Numbered from the stretch's first letter, positions 27,301-36,039 are shown. The stretch is DNA of 64,000 bases from Lentzea albidocapillata subsp. violacea (GCF_900100275.1 NZ_FNET01000001.1:806001-870000); one strand, 5' to 3'. The notes: generated by a model not told the origin, from the letters alone. Made by a program: numbers and translations.

Positions 27301-27460
27301 CCTCACCGAACTGGCGCGTGACGACATCGCCCTCGGCGACACAGAGGCCGCCACCTCCGCTGCCGCCGTTGCCGTGGAGGTCGCTGCTCGCCACGGCAGG
27401 CGGCTGGCCGAGCGGCGTGCCCGCGCCGTGCTGGCCGAGCTGTCAGAATCTCGGGACTGA
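24356..27460 (+). CDS. AfsR/SARP-family transcriptional regulator
   Basis: Large pathway regulator of 1,034 residues. Residues 1-95 form the OmpR-like DNA-binding domain (LTFGVLGPLEVRRDGR... LRLRRMLGDG), 100-245 the bacterial transcriptional activation domain, about 260-560 an NB-ARC ATPase with Walker A GPPGVGKTT (291-299), LLVLDNAADARQV and GLPLALRIAG, and 640-1034 tetratricopeptide repeats. This is the AfsR layout; relatives integrate kinase signals to turn on specialised metabolism. GTG start. The repeat-peptide gene upstream may be its partner. It overlaps the convergent exporter gene by 18 bp. Confidence 0.95.
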   Translation: MLTFGVLGPLEVRRDGRAVHVNGPKLRALLATLLLRANSVVHKSVLVDRLWDEDPPPAGRKSLQMYVLRLRRMLGDGEGTVIETHPDGYLLRVPPDALDLTRFRMAVRAASDAEPDGERALLSEALRCWRGPVLPDVGSESLHREDVPPLAEELLRVRVRFYDVNLELGRHSEVIGELVRVTEEHPWHETFWAQLVEALHHNGRRADALRTYRTVRRRFADDLGVEPGARLRQAQLAALGADGGGAPAAVPAVAQLPGGVTRFVGRRSAIARLDELAFAAGVSDHNIVISGPPGVGKTTLAVHVAHRWRARFPDGQLYVNLQGFAADPPLAASAALIRFLGALGFRRDQMPAEVEEQAALLRSALTGRRMLLVLDNAADARQVRPLLPGQPGSVVLITSRHDLRGLVVDPGATGLVLEVLSGAESRAVLTDLVGAGRVEAESDALGRLADTCGGLPLALRIAGANLAADPGCSVADYVTELTAHDRVSALAIDGDERSAVRAAFDQSYLRLSSADRMLFRLLGVVPGQDIGVEAAAALAARGTSEIRRAFDRLAAAGLLQRTEPGRCGFHDLIREYAAGLARDDDGMDADDAMSRLVAYYLRRATAAARLAFPVAALRDEPVDPALTEPEAVRWLEQERYNLLAAITWAATRPSAQRSAWRMVEVLHGYLRACGHTREAIATFVAALRVAIAAGNDQARLSLLDLLGQILYNLSEWERAAEHHEQMLALARELGDPDAEGEALLGIGRHMIQLGRPEEALKYLRSSLVLVRGTANVELELRTLGAIGNATMYAGRPDEALASHEQALILAREFGDREHTHRCLNGRGIARWALGQLDESLADHDQVLAYCRRAGQRIGEIASLACLAEVHLDAGRLDLAGSLAREALALSTELAERRTQVNVIMVLAGVHHGRGEYSDALRSFQETLRRSREIGFGHGQCQSLLGVAAAHRELGDARTARASAGHALTLLRANRQLLLEADVLTELARDDIALGDTEAATSAAAVAVEVAARHGRRLAERRARAVLAELSESRD

Positions 27461-28642
27461 CCGCCCGGCGGCCTGCTTCCATTCCCATGCCGCGCCTGCC
27501 GCGACCAGCGTCCCCAGGCCGGCGGTGGCCGCGATGACGTGGTGGACCGGCCACCACTGCGCCGCCGCTCCGGCAGCCGCGATCCCTACCCCCTGGGACA
27601 CGCGCAACGCGGTGACGGCCAGCCCGAACGCCTGTCCTCGTGTCGCGTCCGGCACGGACCGCACGAACGTCGCGTTCGCGAGCAGCTGGTATCCGCTCGC
27701 GGCCCCCGACAGCCCGAGCAGCACCAGTGACCATCCGAGTCCTGGTGTCAGTGCCATCGGCAGCAACACCGCGCACGACAGGACCGACAGCAACGGCATC
27801 CACCGCAGTCCACGCTCACGTGGCAGACGAGCCAGCAGCACCATGCCCACCGCGGTGCCCGCCGAGACCACGCCGAAGATCGCCCCCACCGCCGCCGGGC
27901 CGGCGCCGAGCTGAGCCGCCAGCGGTGCCGCGAGAGCCTCCCCGGCGATGTAGAAGCCCGACACGCAGGCGAGCGCGACCAGCGCCCGCAGCCGCCGGTC
28001 GCCCCACACCAGCCTCGCTCCGCCGATCAGATCGGCGGGCCACGCGCGGACGTGTGGGTGCCGCGGCGCGGGCCGGTGCAGCAGGAACGCCCCCACCAGC
28101 ACCGCCGAGACCGCGAACGTGAGCCCGTCGGCCACGAGCACGAGGCCTGCTCCGAGCCAGGCGACCAGCGCGCCGCCGGTGAGGAAACCGGCGACCTGCG
28201 CGGCCTGGGTGACGGTGCTGAGCACCGCCTGGCCCATCGGATATCGCTCGTCGGGCAGGATCTGCGGCAGCAGTGCCGCCCGGGCCGCCCCGTGTGGCGC
28301 TCCCGCGAACTGCACGAGGACCAGCAGCGACGCGAGCGCCCACAGAGGCAGCCCCGGTACCGCCATGAACAAGAGAAGGACGGCGCGGACCAGGTCGGCG
28401 GCCACCATCACCGGTCTGCGGGCGAACCGGTCGGCGAGCCCGGAGAGCAGGGGCCCGCCGAGAAGGTCGGGCAGGAACGTCAGCGCGTAGGTCATCGCCG
28501 TGAGGCCGGCGCTGGCGGTGCGGTCGTAGACGTGCACCGTCAGCGCGACCCTGGCGAACTGGTCTCCGGCCACCGACACCACGTGCGCCACGAGCAGGGC
28601 GCGGAACTCGCGGTCGCGGGCGAGGTCGCGGTAGCCGGGCAT
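27443..28642 (-). CDS. MFS transporter (enterobactin/macrolide-exporter type)
   Basis: Twelve-segment exporter of 399 residues. The start YRDLARDREFRALLVAHVVSVAGDQFARVALTVHVYDRT and loop LADRFARRPVMVAADLVRA are typical of MFS drug and siderophore exporters. It converges on the SARP gene with an 18-bp overlap and starts 3 bp after the downstream carboxylesterase stop, so it may share a transcript with the two esterase genes. The substrate is unknown. Confidence 0.9.
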   Translation of the reverse strand: MPGYRDLARDREFRALLVAHVVSVAGDQFARVALTVHVYDRTASAGLTAMTYALTFLPDLLGGPLLSGLADRFARRPVMVAADLVRAVLLLFMAVPGLPLWALASLLVLVQFAGAPHGAARAALLPQILPDERYPMGQAVLSTVTQAAQVAGFLTGGALVAWLGAGLVLVADGLTFAVSAVLVGAFLLHRPAPRHPHVRAWPADLIGGARLVWGDRRLRALVALACVSGFYIAGEALAAPLAAQLGAGPAAVGAIFGVVSAGTAVGMVLLARLPRERGLRWMPLLSVLSCAVLLPMALTPGLGWSLVLLGLSGAASGYQLLANATFVRSVPDATRGQAFGLAVTALRVSQGVGIAAAGAAAQWWPVHHVIAATAGLGTLVAAGAAWEWKQAAGRSVPRF

Positions 28643-28645
28643 GCG

Positions 28646-30145
28646 CTACAGGATGGAGGACCAGAACCCGCACTGGTGTTCGCGGGCGAAATCAGTGCCG
28701 CCGATTGCTCCGGGCGCCAGCGACTGCACGTCCGGACGCCATCCCGGATCGCCGGTGCGGGCGAAGCGGCCCCACGCGGTGATCATGTAGTCCGACAGCC
28801 TGCGCTGGGCGGGCGTGAGCTGCACGCCGGGGAACTCGAACAACGACAGCAGCTCGGAGGCGTGGTAGGCGCCGTAGTCGGGGAACGGCGGCAGGCCGGG
28901 GAAGATCAGCGGCGCGTCGGCGTCGGCGAACTCGTAGCCCGAGACCCGCGTGTGGCGGCCGATCTCCTTGCGCGCGGTGTCGGTGGGGCAGGCCCACGAC
29001 GCGTCGGTCAGCAGCCGGGCGAGCTCGTCGCGGGCGTCGTCGTTGCCGTTGACCGGGTAGCGGGCCACGATCCGGTCGGCCGGTTCCTGCCCGAACAGGC
29101 CCGCCACGTGTGCCCGGTAGCCGGCCTCGGGCAGTGGCTGCGTCCAGATCAACGCGGCGAACAGCGTGAACTCGTCGTGCGTGGACCCGATCATCGTCGG
29201 TACGCGGTGCAGGCGTCCCGTGCGTTGCGCCACGACCGGGTCGACGGGCATGACGGCGGTGTCGAACGCCGGGCTCGAGAACCGCTCGTGCACGGTCAGC
29301 AGTTCCGCGACCGGCTTGGCCCGCAGGCAGGCCACGTCCGCGCAGCCCAGGGTGCCGGTGCCCTGCTGCTCCACGTCGGTGCGGGACTTCCACACGTGCG
29401 TGAACTTGCCGGGCTCGGTGAACGTCGGCGAGACCAGCCCGCACGGACCGGACTGGATGATCGCCTTGGCGAACAGGCCCGCCGCCCGCGGTGACGCGAG
29501 CTGCGCGCACACGCTCAGCCCGCCCGCGGACTCACCGAAGATCGTCACGTTGCCGGGGTTGCCGCCGAACGCGCGGGCGTTGCGCTGCACCCACCGCAGC
29601 GCCGCCTGCTGGTCGGCCAGGCCGAACGCGCCCGAACCCGCCAGGCCGGGGTGGCCGAAGTAGCCGAACACGCCGAGCCGGTAGTTCACCGTCACCACGA
29701 CGGCGTCGTTGCGCGTCGCGAGCTTCCGGGCGTCGTACATCGACGCGCCACCGCTGGTGAACGAACCGCCGTGGATCCACACCATCACCGGCCGCGGTTT
29801 CCTCGGGGCCGTGGCCGGGGTGGTGACGTTGAGGTAGAGGCAGTCCTCGGTCTGCGAGCCCGGCTGGCCCAGCTGCGAGGTCTGCGCGCACAACGGCGCG
29901 GGTGTCGTCGCGTCCCGCACCCCCTGCCACGCCGGCGCGGGCTGCGGGTCGCGCCACCGGTTCGCCCCCACTGGCGCGGCGGCGAACGGGATGTTCCCGA
30001 ACGTCCGGTACGTGTCGGTCACCGTGCCCCGCACGGCGCCCTTGTCGGTGCGCACGATCCCGCCGCCGCCCTCGGCCTGCGCCGGGACCTGCGTGATCGT
30101 GCACGCCAGCGCGGCGGCCATGGCCGCCGTCAGCAGTCGTTTCAT
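28646..30145 (-). CDS. secreted type B carboxylesterase, copy 1
   Basis: Extracellular esterase/lipase of 499 residues. A Sec signal peptide ends near PAQA (residue 24). The oxyanion loop is VMVWIHGGSF, the nucleophile Ser206 is in FGESAGG, the acid is in GSTHDEF and the His in AYHASEL. A cysteine pair near 86 and 102 (CAQ, EDCLYLNV) forms the family disulfide. The start is the Met before KRLLTAAMAA, not the longer frame. It is about 70% alike by eye to the next gene, so the pair arose by tandem duplication. Confidence 0.93.
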   Translation of the reverse strand: MKRLLTAAMAAALACTITQVPAQAEGGGGIVRTDKGAVRGTVTDTYRTFGNIPFAAAPVGANRWRDPQPAPAWQGVRDATTPAPLCAQTSQLGQPGSQTEDCLYLNVTTPATAPRKPRPVMVWIHGGSFTSGGASMYDARKLATRNDAVVVTVNYRLGVFGYFGHPGLAGSGAFGLADQQAALRWVQRNARAFGGNPGNVTIFGESAGGLSVCAQLASPRAAGLFAKAIIQSGPCGLVSPTFTEPGKFTHVWKSRTDVEQQGTGTLGCADVACLRAKPVAELLTVHERFSSPAFDTAVMPVDPVVAQRTGRLHRVPTMIGSTHDEFTLFAALIWTQPLPEAGYRAHVAGLFGQEPADRIVARYPVNGNDDARDELARLLTDASWACPTDTARKEIGRHTRVSGYEFADADAPLIFPGLPPFPDYGAYHASELLSLFEFPGVQLTPAQRRLSDYMITAWGRFARTGDPGWRPDVQSLAPGAIGGTDFAREHQCGFWSSIL

Positions 30146-30159
30146 CAGCTGAACACCCC

Positions 30160-31665
30160 TCAGTGTTGTTGTCCCCAGAAATCGCACTGGTGGTCCCGCA
30201 CGAAGTCGGCCGGCCCGATCGCACCCGCCCGCAGCGACTGCACGCCTGCCCGCCAGCCGGGATCACCGGTGCGGGCGAACCGTCCCCACGCCGTGAGCAG
30301 GTAGCCGGACAGCTCCCGCTGCGCGGCCGTGAGCGGCAGGCCCTCGAACTCGAAGAGCAACGGCAGCTCCGAGGCGTGGTAGGCCCGGTAGCCGCCGGGG
30401 AACGGCGGCATTCCCGGAAAGATCATCGGCATGTCGGGCTGCGCGAACTCGTAGCCCGCCACCGGCATCCGCCGTCCCAGCTGCTGCCGTGTCTCGTGCG
30501 TCGGGCACGACCACGACCGGTCGGTCAGCGCCGCCGCCAGCTCGTCACGCGCGTCGCCGTTGCCGTTGACCGGGTAGCGGGCGACGACCTGGGCGCCGAG
30601 GTCCTCGCCGAACACCGCCGCCGCCTTCGCCGCGTAACCGGGCTCCGGGATCGGCTCCGGATAGATCAGCCCCGCGTACAGGGTCATCTCGTCGTGCGTC
30701 GACCCGACCAGCGTCGGCACCCGGTGCGTGCGGCCGGTGTTCTGCGCGACGTGCGGGTTGATCGGCAGCACCGGTGTGTGGAACGCGGGCTGTGCGAACG
30801 CGCCGTGCACCGCGAGCAGCGCCGAGGCCGGCAACGCGCGCAGGCAGGTGATGTCGGAGCAGCCCAGTGGCAGGTCCGCGCCCTGCTTCTCGACGTCCTC
30901 GCGCGGCTTCCACAACGTCGTCAGCCCGCCGGGCCGGCCGTCGGGCACGGTCAGCCCGCACGGTCCCGACTGGATGACCGCCTTGCCGAACAGGCCCGCC
31001 GCGCCCGGTGAGGCCAGGTGGGCGCACACGCTGAGGCCGCCCGCCGACTCGCCGAGCACGGTCACGTCGCGGGCGTCGCCGCCGAACGCGCGGATGTTGC
31101 GCTGCACCCACCGCAGCGCCGCCTGCTGGTCGGCCAGGCCGAACGCGCCCGAGCCGGGCAGGCCGGGGTAGCCGAAGAACCCGAACACCCCCAGCCGGTA
31201 GTTCACCGTCACGACCACGGCGTCGTTGCGCGTCGCGAGCCACCGCGCGTCGTAGCTCGACGCGCTGCCGTTGATGAACCCGCCGCCGTGGATCCACACC
31301 ATCACCGGCCGCGGTTTCCTCGGGGCGGTGGCCGGGGTGGTGACGTTGAGGTACAGGCAGTCCTCGACGTCGGAGGCCGGATCGCCCAGTTGCGGTGTCT
31401 GCGCGCAGACCGGCGCGGGCCTGGTCGCGTCCCGCACGCCCTGCCACGGTGTCACCGGCTGCGGGTCGCGCCACCGGTTCGCCCCCACCGGCGCGGCGGC
31501 GAACGGGATGTTGCCGAACGTGCGATCAGTGCCGCTCACCGTCCCCGCGACGGCGCCCTTGTCGGTTCTGACGATGCGTCCGCCGCCCTCGGCCTGGGCG
31601 ATCGGGACCTGGATGACGGCGAGCGTCATCGCGGCGGCCAGTGCCGCCGTCGTTATCCTTGCCAT
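30160..31665 (-). CDS. secreted type B carboxylesterase, copy 2
   Basis: Paralogue of the esterase 15 bp downstream, 501 residues, first gene of the pair. It has a signal peptide (ARITTAALAAAMTLAVIQVPIAQA), the WIHGGGF oxyanion loop, the nucleophile in LGESAGG, acid in GSTHDEM and His in AYHASEL. The two copies share long identical blocks such as GNIPFAAAPVGANRWRDPQP but differ in the middle, so substrate range may have diverged. The spacing implies one transcript. Confidence 0.93.
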   Translation of the reverse strand: MARITTAALAAAMTLAVIQVPIAQAEGGGRIVRTDKGAVAGTVSGTDRTFGNIPFAAAPVGANRWRDPQPVTPWQGVRDATRPAPVCAQTPQLGDPASDVEDCLYLNVTTPATAPRKPRPVMVWIHGGGFINGSASSYDARWLATRNDAVVVTVNYRLGVFGFFGYPGLPGSGAFGLADQQAALRWVQRNIRAFGGDARDVTVLGESAGGLSVCAHLASPGAAGLFGKAVIQSGPCGLTVPDGRPGGLTTLWKPREDVEKQGADLPLGCSDITCLRALPASALLAVHGAFAQPAFHTPVLPINPHVAQNTGRTHRVPTLVGSTHDEMTLYAGLIYPEPIPEPGYAAKAAAVFGEDLGAQVVARYPVNGNGDARDELAAALTDRSWSCPTHETRQQLGRRMPVAGYEFAQPDMPMIFPGMPPFPGGYRAYHASELPLLFEFEGLPLTAAQRELSGYLLTAWGRFARTGDPGWRAGVQSLRAGAIGPADFVRDHQCDFWGQQH

Positions 31666-31783
31666 GAGTTGATGGACCCCCTTCGGGCTCGAACGTAGCG
31701 AGGTCCGGGGGAGTCGGAAACCAGATAAAGGGGACTTGTCCCATCCATCGAAAGTTGACGGCCGAGATCACCGGTTGCCGACA

Positions 31784-31803
31784 TACCGACCGGTCGGTAC
31801 CCT
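31784..31803 (+). promoter_or_regulatory. perfect 16-bp palindrome overlapping a -10 element
   Basis: TACCGACCGGTCGGTA at 31784-31799 is a TetR-type operator. Its last two bases start TACCCT (31798-31803), which lies 7 nt before the GTG of the HAD gene, the layout of a leaderless promoter. A repressor here would block the operon. No TetR gene is next to it. Confidence 0.65.
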
Positions 31804-31810
31804 CCGAGTC

Positions 31811-32482
31811 GTGGGTGACTCAACCGGCAACGACCTGCCCGGCGGCCAGCGGCCCGAGGTCGACGCGCTGATCTTCGACTGGGGCGGCGTCCTGACCGTC
31901 TCCGTGCCCGAGTTCGTCGGTGCCTGGCTGCACGCCGAGGCCATCGACCGCGAGGTGTACGGCCGCGTCATGCGCGACTGGCTGGGCCGCGACGCGCGCC
32001 CGGACAACCCCGTGTTCCGTCTGGAGACCGGCGAGCTCACCGTCCGTGAGTTCGAACGGCTGCTCGCGGCCGAGCTGATCACCACCAGCGGCGCGGGCAT
32101 CGACGAGAACGGGCTGCTGCGGCGCATGTTCGGCGGCGCCACCCCGGACCCGGCGATGGTCGAGCTCGTCCGCAAGGCCCGCGCCGCCGGCCTGCACACC
32201 GCGCTGCTGTCCAACAGCTGGGGCGAGGGCTACCCGAAGGACCTGCTGCTCGAACTGTTCGACACCGTCGTGATCAGCGGCAGGATCGGCCTGCGCAAAC
32301 CCGACGAGCGCATCTACCTGCACACCCTCGAGCAGGTCGGCGTGCCCGCCGCGCGATCGGTGTTCTTCGACGACGCGCCCGTCAACGTCGAAGCCGCCCA
32401 GGCCGTCGGCATGCACGCCTTCCGCCACACCGGTGCGCAGAGCACCCGCGCCCACCTCGCCACCCTCGGAGTGTTCCTGTGA
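31811..32482 (+). CDS. HAD-IA family hydrolase (ACAD10-operon type)
   Basis: Phosphatase-like HAD protein of 223 residues. Motif I is [11 protein letters not shown], where the nucleophile Asp is followed by Trp and Gly and the second Asp of DxD is replaced by Gly, as in ACAD10-type HAD domains. Motif II is LLSNSWG, motif III KPDERIY and motif [15 protein letters not shown] 31811 is preferred to the upstream frame because the -10 element and operator lie just ahead. It overlaps the phosphotransferase as GTGA, giving the same domain order as human ACAD10. Confidence 0.88.
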   Translation: MGDSTGNDLPGGQRPEVDALIFDWGGVLTVSVPEFVGAWLHAEAIDREVYGRVMRDWLGRDARPDNPVFRLETGELTVREFERLLAAELITTSGAGIDENGLLRRMFGGATPDPAMVELVRKARAAGLHTALLSNSWGEGYPKDLLLELFDTVVISGRIGLRKPDERIYLHTLEQVGVPAARSVFFDDAPVNVEAAQAVGMHAFRHTGAQSTRAHLATLGVFL

Positions 32483-33483
32483 CCGACCTTCCCGGCCTCG
32501 ACCTGCAGGCACTGGCCGCACACCTGGGCACGGGCCCGCTCACCGGCGAACTGTTCCGCGGCGGCCGCTCCAACCTCACCTACCGCATCAGCGACGGCAC
32601 CCGCACCTGGGTCCTGCGCCGCCCGCCCCTGGGCCACGTCCTGGCCACCGCCCACGACATGGCCCGCGAGTTCCGCGTCATCTCCGCGCTCGCCGGCACC
32701 ACCGTGCCCGTGCCCGCCGCGCACCAGCTGGTCGAGGACACCTCCGTCATCGGCGCGCCCTTCTACCTCATGCAGGAGATGCCCGGCGCCGCCCTGCGCG
32801 AACGCGGCCAGTGCCCGTGGCTCACCCCCGAAGACGCCGCCGCCCTGTCCGAACGCCTCGTCGACGTACTCGCCGACCTGCACTCCGTCGACCCCGCCTC
32901 CGTCGGCCTGCAGGACTTCGGCCGCCCCGAGGGGTTCATGGCCCGGCAGGTCAAGCGGTGGGGCAAGCAGCTCGACGCCTCCCGCAGCCGGGATCTACCG
33001 GGCATCGAGGAACTGCGCGACAAGCTCGCCGCCACCGTCCCGGACTCGCCGCGCGCCGCGATCATCCACGGCGACTACCGCCTCGACAACGCCCTGGTCA
33101 CCCGCGACCCGCTCGCCATCAGCGCCGTCCTGGACTGGGAGATGGCCACCCTCGGCGACCCGCTCGCCGACCTCGGCCTGCTCTACGTCTACTGGGCCGG
33201 CCTGGGCGTCGACAACGACCCCATCACCGGCAGCGTGCCGTCCCTGCCCGGGTTCCTGAGCGCCGACGAGCTCGTCGCCCGCTACACCGCCCGCACCGGC
33301 ACCGACACCTCCGGCCTGGGCTGGTACATCGCCTTCGGCTACTTCAAGCTCGCCGTCATCGTCGAAGGCATCCACTTCCGCTTCGCCAGTGGCAAGACCG
33401 TCGGCGCCGGCTTCGAAAAGCTCGGCGCGTTCACCGTTCCCCTCGTGCGGCAGGGACTCGCCGCCGCTCACAAGGAGCTCTAA
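32479..33483 (+). CDS. APH-fold phosphotransferase (ACAD10/11-like kinase)
   Basis: Kinase of 334 residues with an aminoglycoside-phosphotransferase fold. [12 protein letters not shown] is the nucleotide loop, [16 protein letters not shown] the conserved ACAD10/11-type segment, [11 protein letters not shown] the catalytic loop and [21 protein letters not shown] the metal-binding motif. In mammals and Pseudomonas relatives phosphorylate 4-hydroxyacyl-CoA, which the partner dehydrogenase then dephosphorylates. This is probably lipid or hydroxy-acid catabolism rather than antibiotic resistance. Confidence 0.9.
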   Translation: MTDLPGLDLQALAAHLGTGPLTGELFRGGRSNLTYRISDGTRTWVLRRPPLGHVLATAHDMAREFRVISALAGTTVPVPAAHQLVEDTSVIGAPFYLMQEMPGAALRERGQCPWLTPEDAAALSERLVDVLADLHSVDPASVGLQDFGRPEGFMARQVKRWGKQLDASRSRDLPGIEELRDKLAATVPDSPRAAIIHGDYRLDNALVTRDPLAISAVLDWEMATLGDPLADLGLLYVYWAGLGVDNDPITGSVPSLPGFLSADELVARYTARTGTDTSGLGWYIAFGYFKLAVIVEGIHFRFASGKTVGAGFEKLGAFTVPLVRQGLAAAHKEL

Positions 33484-34688
33484 TGGACTTCGCCTACGAC
33501 GCCAAGACCGAGGAACTGCGCACCAGGCTCCTCGCGTTCATGGACTCCCACGTCTACCCGGCCGAAGCGGTCCTCGAACAGCAGCTACGCGACGCCGCCG
33601 ACCCGTGGGAACGCCAGCCCATCCTCGAGGAGCTCAAGGCCGAGGCCCGCGGCCAGGGCCTGTGGAACCTCTTCCACCCCGAGCACAGCGACGGCCTGAC
33701 GAACCTGCAGTACGCGCCCCTGGCCGAGATCACCGGCCGCAGCCCCCACCTCGCCCCCGAAGCACTCAACTGCGCCGCCCCGGATACCGGGAACATGGAA
33801 GTGCTCACCATGTTCGGCACCGACGAGCAGAAGAAGCAGTGGCTGCAGCCCCTGCTCGACGGCGAGATCCGCTCCGCGTTCTGCATGACCGAACCCGACG
33901 TCGCCTCCTCCGACGCCACCAACATCGCCACCCGCATCGAACGCGACGGCGACGACTACGTCATCAACGGCCGCAAGTGGTGGTCCTCCGGGGCGATGAA
34001 CCCCAACTGCGCCATCTTCATTGTCATGGGCAAGACCGACCTCGACGCCGAACGCCACCGCCAGCAGGCCATGATCCTCGTCCCGCGCGACACCCCCGGC
34101 GTCACCGTCAAGCGCGCCATGCACGTCTTCGGCTACGGCGACCACGCCCACGGCGGCCACGCCGAGATCGAGTTCGCGGACGTCCGCGTCCCCGCCTCGA
34201 ACCTCATCGCCGGGGAGGGCGAGGGCTTCGCCATCGCCCAGGCCCGCCTCGGCCCCGGCCGCATCCACCACTGCATGCGCCTGATCGGCATGGCCGAACG
34301 CGCCCTCGAACTGATGTGCCGCCGCGTCACCTCGCGCGTCGCGTTCGGCAAGCCCATCGCCGCCCAGGGCGTCGTGCACGAGTGGATCGCCGAGTCCCGC
34401 GTCCGCATCGAACAGGCCCGCCTGCTCGTGCTCAAGACCGCGTGGCTGATGGACACCGTCGGCAACAAGGGCGCCCACACCGAGATCCAGGCCATCAAGA
34501 TCGGCACCCCGTCGATGACCGAATGGGTCCTCGACAAGGCCATCCAGGCCCACGGCGGCGCCGGCGTCAGCCAGGACTTCCCGCTCGCCGAACTGTGGGC
34601 CGCCACCCGTACCCTGCGCCTGGCCGACGGACCCGACGAGGTCCACCGCATGTCGCTGGCGAAGAGGGAACTCAAGAAGTACCTGTAA
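33483..34688 (+). CDS. acyl-CoA dehydrogenase, ACAD10/11 type
   Basis: FAD enzyme of 401 residues. Seen are [49 protein letters not shown] and [35 protein letters not shown]. In ordinary acyl-CoA dehydrogenases the last motif reads YEGTSEI(Q) with the catalytic Glu; here it is ADGPDEV, the ACAD11-like form. This fits a phosphate-elimination reaction. The TAATG junction with the kinase gene couples translation. A terminator follows. Confidence 0.93.
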   Translation: MDFAYDAKTEELRTRLLAFMDSHVYPAEAVLEQQLRDAADPWERQPILEELKAEARGQGLWNLFHPEHSDGLTNLQYAPLAEITGRSPHLAPEALNCAAPDTGNMEVLTMFGTDEQKKQWLQPLLDGEIRSAFCMTEPDVASSDATNIATRIERDGDDYVINGRKWWSSGAMNPNCAIFIVMGKTDLDAERHRQQAMILVPRDTPGVTVKRAMHVFGYGDHAHGGHAEIEFADVRVPASNLIAGEGEGFAIAQARLGPGRIHHCMRLIGMAERALELMCRRVTSRVAFGKPIAAQGVVHEWIAESRVRIEQARLLVLKTAWLMDTVGNKGAHTEIQAIKIGTPSMTEWVLDKAIQAHGGAGVSQDFPLAELWAATRTLRLADGPDEVHRMSLAKRELKKYL

Positions 34689-34692
34689 GGAC

Positions 34693-34727
34693 AAAAAGGG
34701 GTGTCACCTCGGCGGAGGTGACACCCC
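34693..34727. terminator. strong hairpin terminator between convergent genes
   Basis: A 13-bp perfect stem (34698-34710 with 34715-34727), 4-nt loop, with AAAAA at 34693-34697. On the minus strand this gives a T run, so it is a classical terminator for the PGA hydrolase gene and also serves the acyl-CoA dehydrogenase operon. Confidence 0.88.
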
Positions 34728-34734
34728 GTGGTCC

Positions 34735-35448
34735 TTAGTTGTTCAGCGCCTCACGCGCCGCCAGCGCCGCCCGGCAGGCGTGCACGAAGCCCCAGAACAC
34801 CTCGGTCGTCGTGTGCCGCCGCGCGGGCCGCGAGTTCTCCGAGAACATCGCCGAACGCAGCGGAGTCGTCAGCTCCAGCTGCGCGCCCTGGCGCCCGCGG
34901 GTGCGGTTCGCGATGTTCGCCCGGTCGTAGCCACCCAGGATCGGGTGGTCCACCGCGTCGATCGTGTGGAACCCGGCCCGCCGCAGCCGCGTGAGCAGCT
35001 CCAGGCGCAGCAACGCGTCGCGGCCGCCGACCAGCACCGCCCGGTCGTGGTCGGCCAGGCCCGCCGCGGCCGCCGTGCAGCCGTGCAGGCCCAGCGCGTG
35101 CGAGGCACCCGACACCAGCTGCCGCGCCATCCGGTCGTCGCAGTTCGACGACGTCACGTGCAGCTCGTCGTTCGAGGCGGTGCGCAGGCCCTCGAACATC
35201 CAGTAGTCGTGGGCCTGCCCGATCGGCACCCGCGTGGAGGGGTGATAACCGGCGATGGCGAGGCACAGCTCCGAGGTGCCGACCTCGATGCCACCGCCAT
35301 GCGGGGCCAGCACGACCGACGGGGTGCGGGGCCGGTGACGCTTGAAGCGACGCCGGTAATCCACCCGTTCCACCAGTCGGGGATCTGCGTAAAGGTCGGA
35401 ATTGGACGCGTAGACGTCCAGCGCCGTCCACTGGGGCTGCGGTCTCAT
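34735..35448 (-). CDS. poly-gamma-glutamate hydrolase family protein (DUF867)
   Basis: A 237-residue protein of the phage-derived poly-gamma-glutamate hydrolase family. The metal-binding residues are in VVLAPHGGGIEVGTSELCLAIAG, HVTSSNCDDRMARQL and ALGLHGCT; the ending TTEVFWGFVHACRAAL is less typical. The enzyme would cut gamma-glutamyl polymers or capsule-like material. No signal peptide is seen. GTG 35475 is an alternative start. Confidence 0.85.
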   Translation of the reverse strand: MRPQPQWTALDVYASNSDLYADPRLVERVDYRRRFKRHRPRTPSVVLAPHGGGIEVGTSELCLAIAGYHPSTRVPIGQAHDYWMFEGLRTASNDELHVTSSNCDDRMARQLVSGASHALGLHGCTAAAAGLADHDRAVLVGGRDALLRLELLTRLRRAGFHTIDAVDHPILGGYDRANIANRTRGRQGAQLELTTPLRSAMFSENSRPARRHTTTEVFWGFVHACRAALAAREALNN

Positions 35449-35502
35449 GGCGGGCGGAAGCCTACCGGGCGTCACCCGGACGGCCGCCGCCCGCCGGGGT
35501 GA

Positions 35503-35934
35503 TCAGGCGTCGATCTGGCGCGGCGCGTCCTCGCCCGCGGAGATCGCGATCTTGCGGGGCTTCGCGCGTTCCGCGATCGGAATCCGCAGCGTCAGCACAC
35601 CCGCGTCGTACTTGGCGTCGATGTGGTCGGTGTCGAGCGAGTCGCCCAGGAACAGCTGCCGCGAGAACACGCCCAGCGGCCGTTCCGACACCTGCATCTC
35701 GACGTCCTTGCCCACCGGCCGGCGCTCCGCCTTCACGGTGAGCACGTTGCGCTCGACGTCGAGGTCGATCGCGTCCGCCGGCACGCCCGGCAGGTCGAAC
35801 GCCACCACGAACTCGTCACCGTCGCGGTAGGCGTCCATCGGCATCGCCGTCGGCCGCGACCACGTGCCCGCGGCCCCCATCACCTGCTGCGTCAGCCGGT
35901 CCAGCTCACGGAACGGGTCAGTGCGCATCAACAT
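35503..35934 (-). CDS. Hsp20/alpha-crystallin small heat-shock protein
   Basis: ATP-independent holdase of 143 residues. The alpha-crystallin domain runs from about 30 to 125 ([33 protein letters not shown]... [31 protein letters not shown]) with a short C-terminal tail lacking an obvious IXI motif. GGAGG 6 nt before the ATG at 35934 fixes the start; the frame continues upstream without meaning. It is divergent from a regulator gene; two matching operators lie between them. Confidence 0.94.
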   Translation of the reverse strand: MLMRTDPFRELDRLTQQVMGAAGTWSRPTAMPMDAYRDGDEFVVAFDLPGVPADAIDLDVERNVLTVKAERRPVGKDVEMQVSERPLGVFSRQLFLGDSLDTDHIDAKYDAGVLTLRIPIAERAKPRKIAISAGEDAPRQIDA

Positions 35935-35992
35935 CTGACACCTCCAGTCATCACTCGTAGGACTGTCAATGCGCTGCCCCACCGTTGTAACA

Positions 35993-36011
35993 TGTCGTCG
36001 CAACGATGACA
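35993..36011. promoter_or_regulatory. heat-shock operator O1
   Basis: TGTCGTC-N5-GATGACA, one mismatch from the RheA operator TGTCATC-N5-GATGACA of Streptomyces hsp18. On the minus strand it overlaps a TTGTCA/TACAAC promoter for hsp20. Confidence 0.7.
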
Positions 36012-36022
36012 AGTCCCCCTGC

Positions 36023-36039
36023 GTCATCGGGAGGATGAC
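36023..36039. promoter_or_regulatory. heat-shock operator O2 over the regulator's ribosome site
   Basis: GTCATC-N5-GATGAC, same pattern as O1. It contains the GGGAGG ribosome site and ends at the base before the regulator's ATG (36040), so binding here would shut the regulator gene. Confidence 0.65.
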
